Below, piece after piece: positions 24,960-35,894 of a DNA stretch of 64,000 nt. The number at the start of each line of letters is the position of its first letter. The stretch's first letter is position 1. This stretch comes from Callorhinus ursinus. Lineage: Eukaryota; Chordata; Mammalia; Carnivora; Otariidae. Made by a program: the position numbers and the translations under genes. The stretch covers positions 5,109,619-5,173,618 of the forward strand of contig NW_020313044.1 in NCBI RefSeq assembly GCF_003265705.1, written 5' to 3'. The notes below the pieces were generated by a model. It worked only from the letters and a program-made list of their open reading frames with translations. It ran no database searches and had not been told where the DNA came from.

Positions 24960-25400
24960 CTCAGAACATGTCCTGATCCTCATTTATTCAACACTTCTAA
25001 TGAGTAGCCTTCTATGTGCTGGGTGTATTTCTGGATATCATGGAGGATACGGTAAAAGAATAGGAGGCAAGCCTTGCCCTCCAGGAACTTACAGCCCAGC
25101 AGGGCAGGTAAACGCACACAAATAGCTCATGGGGGAAAATGTGACAGATGTCACAAATAAGGCATCAGGGTTTATGGGAGTCCCCAGGAGGCACAGCTCA
25201 CTGATGACAGAGATATTAGGGAGCAGTGGTTACTTGAGATGGTTTGTAATGTGGGACTAGGGTCTCAAAAGGCCAAGATCGAAGGTACATTGGACAGAGG
25301 ATACAGCATAGGAAGGAACAGAGTTAGGAAAATGCATAGTGAGAATTGGAATCAGGACACTTGGAATTAGGACTGGCTCATATATAATGGGTTCTAGAAG
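24960..25400 (-). mobile_element. L2 relic
   Basis: CATTTATTCAACACTTCTAA, CTGGATATCATGGAGGATAC and GCCCTCCAGGAACTTACAGC, then the diverged internal part. Confidence 0.8.
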
Positions 25401-25404
25401 GTGA

Positions 25405-26335
25405 AGAATAAGGCTGGAAAGATATCTAGACGGATCTTAAATCCCACTTCCTGTTCAGCATCTCCACTTGGATGTCCAGTAATTATCTTAAGATGACCCA
25501 GACATAACTTGATTTCCCCCACACAGTCCCTCAACCTCTCTTTCTCAAATATTTCAAATCTTAGTAAATGTCCCTGATGTCTCAGCTGAAAAACAGAGAA
25601 GTCCTTTTCTGTCTCTACTTCATGTAAGCCCATTCCATTCATTCCTCAGCAAGTTCTATTATTTCTTGCCCCAGGCTTTATCCTCTGTCTGCCCTCTTCT
25701 GGGTTCTCCATTACTCCCACTGTGTTCCAAGCCACCATTCACACCCGCCTCCTGCTTTAACCCTTGGCCTCCTACAGCTCCTTGCTTAAGTCAGATTACA
25801 TGGCTTTGCTTGGGTAGAACCCTATAGAGGCTTTCTTTTGCTCTGTCCTTGGGAAGATGGTGCTCCGCAGGCTCATGATCAGCCTCTAGCCTCCCGAAGA
25901 CTCATCCCTCACCGCTCCTCCCTTGCTCATGGTGCTCCACCTATGCCACTCACTTTCCTTCTCTTCCTCACCAAGCATGGATCTGCCACAGTACATTTGT
26001 GTTTACTGTTCCCTCAGCCTGAAATGCTTCTCTGTCCTTAGACCCTTACATGTCCATTTCTCAGCTCAGATGTCCTCTCTGCACGAGGGCCTTTCCTGAC
26101 CACCCTAACTAAAGCAGCCCCTTTTCAGATTTTCTCCACTTGGAACTCCACTCTTTCTTTTGTAGCACTTACCTGAAATGCTCTCCAATACTGAGGTCTG
26201 TTTTCCTGTTTTATCACCACCACTTCCACTAATAGGTAGGCTCTGCAGGGGCTTTGTCTTAACCACTGTGCCTTCAGTCTTTCCCACAATCCTAGCCTGC
26301 CCAGGTACTTAGTAGTTATTCTTGAAACGCAGGTG
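25405..26335 (+). mobile_element. Long L2 relic, about 930 bp
   Basis: Unusually long for an L2 copy here: CATCTCCACTTGGATGTCCA, CCTCCTACAGCTCCTTGCTT, CTCAGCCTGAAATGCTTCTC, CGAGGGCCTTTCCTGACCAC and a terminus near AGGTACTTAGTAGTTATTCT. It starts 5 bp after a minus-strand L2 ends. Confidence 0.85.
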
Positions 26336-26339
26336 GCCC

Positions 26340-26516
26340 GGGCCACGCACCCAGAAATTCTGATTCATTGATCCGGGCCAGGGCCCGGATTACTTTGAAT
26401 TTAAAAATTTATTTAAAAAAATAAAACACCTGTTAAAAATATAAATGGTTGGGGTCCAGAACTTTGAATTACTTTGAATCTTCTAACCATGTGCATGTTT
26501 TTAAACCATGTTATAC
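26340..26516 (-). mobile_element. MER5-like hAT relic with an internal insertion
   Basis: CCAGAAATTCTGATTCATTG, a GGGCC-rich part, then TTCTAACCATGTGCATG resembles a MER5-type element read in reverse. A 67-bp segment (26401-26467) interrupts it, and the gap follows at once. Confidence 0.5.
26401..26467. other. 67-bp insertion holding an inverted copy of a nearby segment
   Basis: ATTACTTTGAAT occurs at 26389-26400 and 26468-26479 and brackets the segment. Bases 26411-26457 are the exact reverse complement of 28614-28660, which spans the edge of a SINE and its flank. Confidence 0.85.
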
Positions 26517-26526
26517 NNNNNNNNNN
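26517..26526. other. Assembly gap (10 N)
   Basis: Ten N at a conventional fixed size, so the true length is unknown. MER5-like sequence lies on both sides in opposite orientations. Confidence 1.
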
Positions 26527-26680
26527 GTGGGGTCCCACAAGCATCACCCAGGTACTCGTTAGAAATGCACACTCTCAGGCCCCACCCCAGACTTAGAGAA
26601 CCAGAATCTGTCGTTCAACAAGAGGCCCCAGGTGACTTGTATGCGTATTAAATTTAGGAAGAACTGACCTAGCAGAAATA
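26527..26680 (+). mobile_element. MER5A-type hAT relic
   Basis: CATCACCCAGGTACTCGTTA, then GAAATGCACACTCTCAGGCC, CCACCCCAGACTTAGAGAAC and CCCCAGGTGACTTGTATG follow the MER5A consensus. The left end is lost in the gap. Confidence 0.85.
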
Positions 26681-27484
26681 CAGAATTACGTACTCTGCGT
26701 ACGTACTTTGAACTTGGCAGGACGGGTTTGCTCTATCTGTAGGATTTTGAGGTGGGCATGACCCTCACACAGTTGGAAAGGTGGTTCTGAAGCCACAGGA
26801 AGAGAATTCAAGAGGAAGTGGGTGTCTCCCCCAAAATGCTCATTGAGGGTTGGCATCTAGGGGCTTGGTGAGGTCGTCAATGGAGAGAAAAACAAGACAG
26901 AAGAGAAGCAGACAGAGTTGGTGGGCCATGGGAGAGGCCTGGGGTGGTATGAGGGGAGGGGAGCTGAGGTGCAGAAGTGAGAAAAGAGACTGGTAAGGAG
27001 TGCTTCCAAAAGTATGGGCAGGGGGCAAGGTCAAGAAAGAGACTGACAAATATATCAGATTTGCAGAAGAGTCTTGAGTCTGTCTCCGGAGATGGGTGGA
27101 TGGGGGAGCCAGGAGAGGAGACAAGAGGCTTGAGTCGGCGTAAGAAGCTGGGGGCGGTGAGCCCACACCACCCTCCTGCGAACAACTGGGATCCCACCAA
27201 AAGAAAGTTCGTGTCTTGAGGGAGTAAGATGGGAGAGCAGCTTTTCTGAAATGAGAGACCTGAGGATGTTTGTCAAGAAGAAACCTGCAGGAGAAGGGAC
27301 TGAACAGATTGGAGATCCGAAGAGAATTTAATAAGACCAGGTCCTGAAGTGGGTAGGAGAGAATCAGATGAAGAATGTAGATTAGACTCAGGTGCTTGTT
27401 AATGCTGAGGCTGACCTAGACAGGGACAAAGGAAAAATAACAAGCTGCCTTCAGGGAAGGAAACTGGGTGAACTGGGGAGCCAG
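26681..27484. other. No gene recognised; possibly diverged L2
   Basis: Purine-rich plus strand. Phrases such as GGTCCTGAAGTGGGTAGGAG hint at the 5' part of an L2 on minus, but this is not firm. Confidence 0.35.
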
Positions 27485-27600
27485 GGGCAGCTTTCTTTTT
27501 TATTTAAGAAAAACAAACAAAAAATAATAAGAAGAAACACCTGTGTACACTCTACACAGATTTAACAAATGTTAACATTTTCTCAAATTTACTTCAGATT

Positions 27601-27800
27601 TTTTTTTTTAAAGATTTTATTTATTTGACAGAGAGAGACACAGCGAAAGAGAGAACACAACCGGGGTGGGGGGGAGTGGGAGAGGGAGAAGCAGGCTTCC
27701 CACCGAGCAGGGAGCCGGATGTGGGACTCGATCCCAGGACCCTGGGATCATGACCTGAGCCGAAGGCAGACGCTTCACGACTGAGCCACCCAGGCGCCCC
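27601..27800 (-). mobile_element. Carnivore tRNA-derived SINE (first of three minus copies)
   Basis: Poly-T start, AAAGATTTTATTTATTTGACAG, a purine-rich middle, and the reverse head ending GAGCCACCCAGGCGCCCC. Flanks ACTTCAGATTTT and TCTTCAGGTCTTTT look like a diverged target-site duplication. Confidence 0.96.
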
Positions 27801-28209
27801 TCTTCAGGTCTTTTTTATATATAAAATAAAACATCAGAGAGGAAGTGGGAGTTCCCATTTTCCTTTTACATAATATTTCTCTCTTCCTCTGCTGCAATTA
27901 CTATTAGGAATTTAGGGGTGTGTTTAATGCACATAAACAGTGTGCTCTCTGGTTCTGCAGATGCTTCTGTTCACTCACATTATATCTGAGATCTCCATTT
28001 GTATACACCCATACAGATACATCAACAAATATTATGTAAGTAAACTCTGTAAGTAAGCTCCGGTCTTACGAATAGCCTACACTGTATTTGCATATATTCT
28101 GTAGGGACAAACAGGTATGTTAGTTTTTCACTCTCATTGAAACCGTTGCTCTGAACAACCTTGTACATGAAGAGATGTATTTTTTACTCTCTACTCTTTT
28201 GAACTTTCT

Positions 28210-28387
28210 TTTTTTTTCAGATTTTATTTATTTATTTGAGAGAGAGCCTGAGTCGGGGGGAGGGACAGAGGGACAAGCAGACTCCCCGCCGAGCAGGGAA
28301 CCTGACATGGGGCTCGATCCCACGATCCCGGGATCATGACCTGAGCTGAAGGCAGATGCTTAACCGACTGAGCCACCCAGATGCCCC
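28210..28387 (-). mobile_element. Carnivore tRNA-derived SINE (second of three minus copies)
   Basis: Reverse-complement SINE ending GAGCCACCCAGATGCCCC. Perfect 16-bp repeats CTCTTTTGAACTTTCT at 28194-28209 and 28387-28402 define the insertion; one C at the right edge is shared between the element and the repeat. Confidence 0.97.
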
Positions 28388-28432
28388 TCTTTTGAACTTT
28401 CTGAATTTTTTACCATTTATTTATATATATAT

Positions 28433-28620
28433 TTTTAAAGATTTTATTTAGTTTTTTGACAGAGAGAGAGAGAGCACAAGTAGGCAGAGCAGCAGGCAGA
28501 GAGAGAGAAGCAGGCTCCCCGCTGAGCAGGGAGCCTGATGCGGGACTCGATCCCAGGACCCTGGGATCATGACCTGAGCCGAAGGCAGATGCTTAACCGA
28601 CTGAGCCACCCAGGGACCCC
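28433..28620 (-). mobile_element. Carnivore tRNA-derived SINE (third of three minus copies)
   Basis: Reverse-complement SINE ending GAGCCACCCAGGGACCCC. ACCATTTAT-type repeats before 28433 and from 28621 appear to be the target-site duplication. The last 7 bp are part of a 47-bp segment that recurs inverted at 26411-26457. Confidence 0.96.
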
Positions 28621-28649
28621 AACCATTTATATTTTTAACAGGTGTTTTA

Positions 28650-29215
28650 TTTTTTTAAATGTTTTATTTAAAATCAATTTAATTAACATATAGTGTATTA
28701 TTAGTTTCAGGGGTAGAATTTAGTGATTCATCAGTTGCATATAACACCCAGTGCTCATTACATCAAGTGCCCTCCTTAATGCCCATCATCCAGTTACCCT
28801 ATCCCCCCCCACCTACCTTCCCTCCAGCAGCCCTATAGTTTATTCCCTATAGTTAAGAGTTCATTTGTTTCCTATAGTTAAGAGTCTCTTATGGTTTGTC
28901 GCCCTCTCTGTTTTCATCTTATTTTATTTTTCCTTCCCTTCCCCTATGTTCATCTGCTTTGTTTCTTAAATTCCACATAGGAGTGAAATCATATGATACT
29001 TGTCTTTCTGTGACTAACTTAGCTTAGCATAATACCCTCTAGTTCCATTCACGTCATTGCAAATGGCAAATTTTCATTCCTTTTGATGGCTACACAATAT
29101 TCCATTGTATATATATATACCACATCTTCTTTATCCATTCATCAGTCAATGGACATTTGGGTTCTTTCCAGAGTTTGGCTATTGTGGACATTGCTGCTAT
29201 AAACATTGCAAATCA
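28650..29215 (-). mobile_element. 5'-truncated carnivore L1 insertion
   Basis: The plus strand shows the reverse of a carnivore L1 3' end: TTAACATATAGTGTATTATT, GTGATTCATCAGTTGCATAT, CACCCAGTGCTCATTACATC, and finally TATTCCATTGTATATATATA with ATTGTGGACATTGCTGC. It is about 566 bp of a roughly 6-kb element, so neither ORF is intact. TTTAACAG-containing flanks at 28633-28649 and 29216-29232 are a possible diverged duplication. Confidence 0.9.
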
Positions 29216-29271
29216 CTTTAACAGATACTTTAAATAAGAAAAATTAATTCCCCCTGGAAACCTGCCGATCC

Positions 29272-29437
29272 AGTGTTTCTCAAAGTATGATCCAAGGAAC
29301 ACCGACATTAGAATTACATGGGACATTTGTTATAAATGCAGATTCCTGGGCCCTGCCTCAGACCTTTTGAGTCTACACTATACTAACCCTCTGCAGGTGA
29401 TGCTGAGGCATCCTCCAGTTTGGGACGTACCTGGGAG
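29272..29437 (+). mobile_element. MER5A-type hAT relic
   Basis: GTGTTTCTCAAAGTATGATC, ATAAATGCAGATTCCTGGGC, and CTGCAGGTGATGCTGAGGCA near the right end follow the MER5A layout. It is moderately diverged and lies just beyond the truncated L1. Confidence 0.8.
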
Positions 29438-29456
29438 ACAGATGGTTCTTCTGAGA

Positions 29457-29492
29457 GGGGTTGGGAGTGGAAGGGGGTGGTCAGGGGGAGGG
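29457..29492 (+). other. G-quadruplex motif
   Basis: Four or more runs of at least three G separated by 1-7 bases: G4, TT, G3, 7 bases, G5, 6 bases, G5, A, G3. Confidence 0.6.
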
Positions 29493-29599
29493 CTGTGCTA
29501 GGACATGACATTTGGAGTAGAAAGGATGGGGAAATCCATAGAGATTTATCAAGATAATATACGCAGGAAGTTCAAAAGTCCAGCACAGGTGACCATGGC

Positions 29600-29815
29600 A
29601 GTTAAAAAATAACTCTGTGGAGTCCACCGCTTAGTGTCTGTGTGCCCTTGGGAAGTCACACAACCTCTCTGAGCTTCGGTGTCCTCATCTACAATATATA
29701 GTAGTACCTAACTGAAAGGAATTTTGTGACGATCAACTGACTTAAGGCACATGACCTGCTTAACCCAGAGCTTGAAACTTCTTAGGTGGCCACTAAATGA
29801 GGATAGTGGTGGTGA
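29600..29815 (+). mobile_element. MIR relic
   Basis: GTGTGCCCTTGGGAAGTCAC, ACAACCTCTCTGAGCTTCGG, GTGTCCTCATCTACAATATA. Confidence 0.82.
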
Positions 29816-30514
29816 GTGTTAATCTTCTCCCCCCCTTTGTAATCCATTCATACACATTTTATAATTTGGGTCATACCCCATCATTGAAACTACAACTGAG
29901 GTTTATAGTAACCAGATGTTGCTTTCATACCACATGGATGGAGATCTTCAATATGTCGCCCTCAGCCACTCCATTATTCTCGTGGGAAAGTATGATTAAC
30001 ACCTACAATCAGCTGTAAGACGCAGGTTCTAGAAATGTATTAAGTGGATAATGGTGAGTGCCTGTATTGTTGGAGGTGGGGGGTTGAGTTCCAAAGGGTA
30101 AACATTTTAAACTTTAAATGTAAATGTATAGCTGAATACACCCACGCTCTCTCATAGCATGCACACGGCCCAAATTATCCCTGCGGAGGAGCTGAGTGTG
30201 TGTTAACACAGGGTTCTTGGTGACAGCAGTATCTACACCTATTCCCCGTGGGCGCCTACCTGGCAGGGCCAGTGGTGAGAGGGGAGGGGGCCAGAGGCAG
30301 GGTGTGTAGGATCCCGTCCACAGACAAGGACCAGGGAAAATTGACCCAGGCGTGCCCACCAACTTTCCTCTCTGCATCTCAACCCACCTTTCTCCTGTGA
30401 CTTGCGTCAGCCGGAGGAGCCCAAAGCTGTCACCACAGCTGGGGACAGAGTTCCAGACTCCTGGCTTACAGTTCAGATATAGAGGTCTGAGTCCCAGTTC
30501 TGGCTCTCTTAACT

Positions 30515-31280
30515 TGTTTTTTTCTTTTTAATTAATAGACTCTATGTCTTAAAAACAGTTTTTAGGGGCGCCTGGGTGGCTGAGTTCTTAAGTGTCTGCC
30601 TTCGGCTCAGGTCATGATCCCAGGGTCCTGGGATCGAGCCCCGCATCGGGCTCCCTGCTCAGTGGGAAGCCTGCTTCTCCCTCTCCCACTCCCCCTGCTT
30701 GTGTTCCCTCTCTCGCTGTGTCTCTCTCTGTCAAATAAATAAATAAAATCTTTTTAAAAAAAAGCAGTTTTTAGGTTCACAGCAAAATTAAGAGGAAGGT
30801 TCAGAGGGTTCCTATCTGCCCCTCCCCCACACACGCACAGTCTCCCCCGTTAGCAACAGCCCCGCCAGAGCGGTACATTTGTTACAGCCATAAACCTACA
30901 CTGACAACTTAATCTCCCAAAGTCCATAGTTTATATCGGGCTCACTCGGTGCTGGGCATTCGAAGGGTTTGGACAAATATATGAGGACATATCTTCACCG
31001 TTGTAGTATCATGCAGAATAGTTTCACGCCCCTAAAAAGCCTCTGTGCTCTGCCTATTCGTTTCCCTCTTGGCAACTTCCTGGCAACCACTGATCTTTTT
31101 ACTGCTTCCTTAGTTTTGCCTTTTCCAGAATGTCATATAGTTGGAATCACACGCTGTGTAGCCTTTTCAGATTGGCTTCTTTCATTCAATAACATGGATG
31201 TAAGTTTCCTTCACATGTTTTCCTGGCTGATAGCTCATTTCTTTTTAGTGCTGAATAGTATTCCATCGTGTGAACATGTT
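30515..31280 (-). mobile_element. L1ME-type relic interrupted by a SINE
   Basis: Reverse-orientation old L1 3' region: CACAGCAAAATTAAGAGGAA, CAAAGTCCATAGTTTATATC, CAACCACTGATCTTTTTACT, TTCCAGAATGTCATATAGTT and GAATAGTATTCCATCGTG. The SINE at 30567-30763 lies within it. Confidence 0.85.
30567..30763 (+). mobile_element. Carnivore tRNA-derived SINE inside L1ME
   Basis: Consensus-like head, middle and TCAAATAAATAAATAAAATC tail. Repeats around CAGTTTTTAGG (30551-30566 and about 30759-30775) bracket it. The L1ME relic on both sides joins cleanly if the SINE is removed. Confidence 0.96.
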
Positions 31281-31354
31281 GCCTTTTCTTGGCCTCAGTG
31301 TCCTGGATACAGGGCTCTGGGTCGCAGAGACTGAGAGACTTCGTAATAATGATA

Positions 31355-31605
31355 AGCGTGGACGTTTTAAGTGCTCGCTACCAGCCACCCTGGTAAACGC
31401 CTCCTTCTGCTCTACCTCATCTAGTCCTTCCTGAAACCTGTGACATCGGTAGTATGAACAACCCCCTGCCCCTCCCCTGACAGATGTAGAAACTACAGCT
31501 CACGGAGGTTAAATAATGGGTCAAGGCCACACATCCAGGAAAGGAACTGTCTGGAATTCGAACCCAGATGTTCTGACTCCAGGTTTTAGTACTGAGGCTC
31601 TAACC
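31355..31605 (-). mobile_element. MIR relic
   Basis: GGAGGTTAAATAATGGGTCA, AGGCCACACATCCAGGAAAG, TGGAATTCGAACCCAGATGT. Confidence 0.85.
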
Positions 31606-32789
31606 TTCCAGGAACGTTCTTACCAGTGTTTGGCACATAGAGAAGATGTGTCACCAAACGTTACCTCTTGTTATTGTTAATATTTTGAAGTAGAGCCATT
31701 TAAATCGGAGGGTCACAATTCTCTGCCACGCAGCAAATGGCTTGTAGGTCCGGAACTAAAAGTCATGGTTAATGGAGGCTCTCAGCTGCTCTGAAGAGAG
31801 TTGGTTGTTGAGGGTAACATCTACTGAGCACTTAACTAGATACGTTATCCCCCTCAATGCTACAACAACCCACATTAGGAAACAGAGGTGGGAGACGCAG
31901 CTCTGCTCGTTACACACCCCTGAAGTTTCTCCTGTGTTTCCTGCCCCCCCATCTCCCTGCTCCCCACCACAGCCTGGGCCAACATCTGCAGCCCAGGCAT
32001 GCGTCACAGCTCATAAGCAGCCCAGGAGCGTCTGGGTCTGTCCGGTGTCTGGCCTGAGGTGTGGGTGCCTTGGCAGCCGGCTCCAGCCCTTCCTCATCAT
32101 CCTGGTCACAGTCCCTACTGGTCCCCGGCAGGCAGCCTCAGCCTGGGCACACCTGCTCACTCCCTGTCCCTTCCACTTCCTTCTGCTCTGGATTTCCAGA
32201 CAGAGTCAAAAATGGGTTCACATCAAATAAGATTTGTTTGCTTTCCGTGTAATTTTCCATTTATAGACCGCTTTCTCTCAGGAGGCACTGTCCTTCCTCT
32301 GTCTCGGTTTTTTTCTGGGTATTTGAGGATAAACTCTTGGTGGTTGTTTTTAAGCCCTGTGGTCAGCGGCCCAGCCGGTCATTCATTCAGAATGTCTCCA
32401 GAAAGCCAGCGGTTACCCTTATAGGATTTATGCTAATTTCTGTGGTCTCTGAGACCTCTGTGGAGCTGTGCCCACATAAGTAGTGTGTTGTGTTAAGAAG
32501 AAATATCTGACCTGGGCCAACAGGGTCGTCATCCACAGGCTCGTCCTGGTGAGATGATGAGGATGATGAGTACAACGTAAGAGCAGCTGGTGCTGAGAGC
32601 ATCCTCCCCTAATTGCTAAACGGGATTCACTGATTCCTACCGGGTGGGTGCTGGTCTGATCCCTTGATACAGATGAGGAATTGAGCCAAGGCCATGGCTG
32701 ACCACACAGTATGTGGGATCCTGCCGACCTCTCTGGCCCAGCTACCCCACACGCCCCTTCCCACCCTGGGCTCTAGCCATACCAGCGTT

Positions 32790-33085
32790 GGTTTGGTGCC
32801 TTGGATCACGGTGCTCTCCTGCCACAGTTCCTTTGCACAAGCTCTTCCCCCTTGCCTGGGCCACTGTTTACTCCTACACTCTACACCTAATCTTCCTTGA
32901 TCCATCTTTTCAGATCTCAACTGTGATTTCTTCAAGGATGCCCTACTGGACCCCCTCCTGCCCAGCAGCATGCCCCATTAAAGCTCAGTTGGCTCTGCCT
33001 GCCTCTCCTCAAGGGTACTGGTCAGAACTGAAATCCTGCTTTCCTGTGTGCTGTTTTCTGATTAGCATCCAGCTGTCCCTCTAGA
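32790..33085 (+). mobile_element. L2 relic
   Basis: AGTTCCTTTGCACAAGCTCT, TTCCCCCTTGCCTGGGCCAC and GATTTCTTCAAGGATGCCCT are typical L2 phrases. The 3' terminus is missing. Confidence 0.8.
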
Positions 33086-33109
33086 CCCTAACTCCGCAAG
33101 AGCAGTGGC

Positions 33110-33285
33110 TTGAAAGTGCTAGATAATTCTGTCATAGCCCTTGCCACACTGGCCTGAAAGGATTTGTTTATTCATCTTTCTCATCCCTTGGTCTGTGAAT
33201 TTCCTGAGGGCACCGTCCAGGTCTTTTTCTAACACAGCGCTCAGCTCAGTAAATATTTGGTGAGTTGAATTGAATGTACTGGATT
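33110..33285 (+). mobile_element. L2 3'-end relic
   Basis: GAATTTCCTGAGGGCACCGT, then GCTCAGTAAATATTTGGTGA with GTTGAATTGAATG. Probably the rest of the preceding L2, or a second copy. Confidence 0.78.
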
Positions 33286-35682
33286 TAGTGGGACAGAGTA
33301 AGGAAGGGGCACCTGAAAACTCAGAATTTAGGATGGGGCGAGCCCACAGATTATAGTTATTCCGAATCCATCCCCCACCCTTGGAGATCCGGAAAGCTTT
33401 TAGAGAAAAAATTAGCTTTTTAAAAAAGCCAAGTTCCTTTATAATTTGGATCACAGAATAGAGGGATCCGTGACTTGCCCAAAGAAGCATCGGATTACAG
33501 TTACAAACCCAAGAGAAGGGAGGCAGAAGGGACACCTACAGCTCAGAGGTTCATCTGGAGTTGAGAGAAAGTCGGAGCAGAAGTAACTAGTGGAGTCTCA
33601 CTAGAAATCGTGTTGGGATTTGGCTCCTTACAGCCCGTGGCCTTGTGTCATTTCCTTATCTCTCTTGGATGACCTTGCATGGCTCATTCCCCCCGTGCTG
33701 TCATTGCTGACTTTGACTCCGTAAATGCTGTGGTCTGCTTGCATGGAAGCACCCGCCTCTTTGGGGCTGGCCTTGCCCAGGACCTGGTGCCCCTCAGTCT
33801 GGCAGATGGGTCATGGGCTTCCATACCTGAGAGAGAGAGAAAGGGCTTGGGGCAGGGGGAGAGAGAGAGAGGGAACGAACGGGGCTTCTCTTCTGTCTGG
33901 GGATGAGCAGGACAAGGGGCAAGTTGTGGGCGATGGGCCTGGTGCTCACGCAGGAGAGTTTTGTGAAGATGGTGCCAGGGAACTGCAGGCTCCCACATCC
34001 GAGCAGGGCCCGGCCTCAGCCCTACCCACCCCAGCTCCAAGGAAAACAGGCAGCTGTTTGCAGACGCTGTTTGCTTTCATCCTGCCTCCTCCTTCCTATC
34101 ATAACACATCATGAGCATGTTCCTTGGGGGTTTGAATAGTCCCTTTTAAGAAGTTTGAGGGAAAGCATTTCTGAGTAAGAGGATTAACCTAGTTAAATTT
34201 AATAGTAGTAGCACATGATAGATTAACAGTAATGTGAAAGAACATTGAAGCTCCAGTGACCCATTATGACACTCGACGTTTGCCAAGCATTTTGCAATAA
34301 AAACACCACCTAGTTATCACACACGTTTGATTAAAGGGACACTGCCCTCACCTTGTCCCCCACTGTGAAACAGCTCCTAGCATACTCCCTGGCATGTGCA
34401 TAAAATTTGCTTTGCAAATATTTGTTTAATTAATTCAGGTAATATGAGGCTAACCGAAGGTTCTGACAGCTTTCTAGAGTGGGACAGAAAGCCTTCATCT
34501 TAAGCATGTATTGCTCCAGTGTATTCGGTAATGACACATAGAACTGTTTGCCATTCTCCTTTGGCTTCTAGACCTAGTTCCCATTTATCCAAAGTTATGA
34601 ATGTATTTCTGACAGTGAACAATGTTAAGTGGAATCCCAGTGGCTTAACTCAGATCTAAGGAGGGTGTTTTGTTGTTTTTTTTTAAATAGCAACCAAGGA
34701 GTCATTTTTAAAGAGGAGACAGAGTTCTGTGTAACCTGAAAATATAGTACAAATATTGAAAAAGAACATCTCAGGGTTTCAGTGGCTGAGGTAGAAGAAG
34801 GATGTGCTGAAGTTGGAATTGGAGATTAGAGCAGCTTTTGAACTTGAAAATCAGACTTGTCTGACTGCCCTTGGTGGCCGGATGGTGCCATGGAGCCCAA
34901 GTCCAGAAGAGGGCGCTCCGAGCTAAGTGTGCCAAGGGCCGTGCTGAAATAGCAGGTCTCTAGAAGAGACTGTTTATGTTATGTCTTTGTTTCTTCTCCA
35001 TGTTTTCACATTCTCTGTTGGAATGAGAGAGGGTTTTCCCCCTCTGTGCCAAAGAATCCTCTTATGAAAGTCTACTACACTGACGATTTCACAGATTAAG
35101 TACCAAAACCCAAGAGTATAATCATGTTTAAACAAAAACATTTTAATGGCCTTCAACCTTTGGTCTCCCTGAAATCTGTGAACAAATTTCCCACACCATG
35201 AATGCTTTTAGTATGTTTAAATGGGCCCCCAGGAATCAGTATCTTCAAATATCGATCCTACACCTAGAAAATGGATGATCAAATTAAGAAGGGTAGACTT
35301 ACTTTATCTTTCTGAGAGTTATGTGGATGCGTTCTATATTTGTCAGGTTAATGAATAAGAGGTACCCAGCCATCTGTTGTGGTCCTTACCCACAACATGT
35401 TGATTAAAAAGAAAGCTGTATATTTGTCAGCTTTAAAGCTTAAAAGATACTTTAAAGCCTTGTTTCAGTTTATAAGCTTCTTTGGAAACACATCTTCTCC
35501 CCTACATTTTTTATTCCTAGGCCTTGTGGGACGAGCAGACAGATTCAGCAAGTACGTGGAAGAGACAGCACACTCCGCACAGACTGTCCCTGGCACATTT
35601 AATATTAAGAATTTGTCCTATGGCAGGACTCACACCAGTGCAGAGAGGTCACTGGATGAGGTTCGTAGCAGGAACTGTTCAT
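33286..35682. other. No gene recognised
   Basis: Mostly unassigned. It contains the CTCF-like site at 34.9 kb. Frames of up to 138 codons on both strands overlap each other and lack motifs. A TTCCTAG acceptor-like sequence precedes GCCTTGTGGGACGAGCAG at 35521 with a GTACGT donor-like word 31 bases on, but no coding match was recognised. Confidence 0.5.
34903..34917 (+). promoter_or_regulatory. Candidate CTCF site
   Basis: CCAGAAGAGGGCGCT fits CCASYAGRKGGCRCT in 14 of 15 positions (A where C or T is expected). It lies in sequence with no recognised repeat. Occupancy is unknown. Confidence 0.42.
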
Positions 35683-35692
35683 CATAGCAGGA

Positions 35693-35894
35693 GCAGCGCC
35701 TGGGTGGCTCAGTTGGTTAAGCATCTGACTCTTGGTTTCTGCTCAGGTCATGATCTCAGGGTCGTGGGATCGAGCCCCGTGTCAGGCTTGTGCTTCGTGC
35801 AGAGTCGGCTTGTCCCCCTCCCTCTGCTCCTCACCCCCACTTGCTCTCTCTCTCAAATAAATAAATAAAATCCTTTTAAAAATCCCACCTAAAG
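35693..35894 (+). mobile_element. Carnivore tRNA-derived SINE, older variant
   Basis: The head (GCGCCTGGGTGGCTCAGTTG) is followed by CATCTGACTCTTGGTTTCTG and a variant middle with GTGTCAGGCTTGTGCTTC, different from the other copies. It ends AAATAAATAAATAAAATCC. Ten-bp repeats CATAGCAGGA lie at 35683-35692 and 35895-35904. Confidence 0.94.

Larger units (their letters stand above)
27485..28432 (-). mobile_element. Old LINE relic, probably L1-type, with two nested SINEs
   Basis: Sequence on either side of the SINEs at 27601 and 28210 (AACACCTGTGTACACTCTAC, ATTTAACAAATGTTAACATT, then TACACCCATACAGATACATC) resembles a widespread old mammalian LINE 3' region in reverse. The exact family is uncertain. 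Confidence 0.45.

Noticed and set aside
35521..35570. Possible short exon between an acceptor-like TTCCTAG and a donor-like GTACGT
   Set aside because: The peptide is too short to recognise, and nothing nearby supports a gene model.
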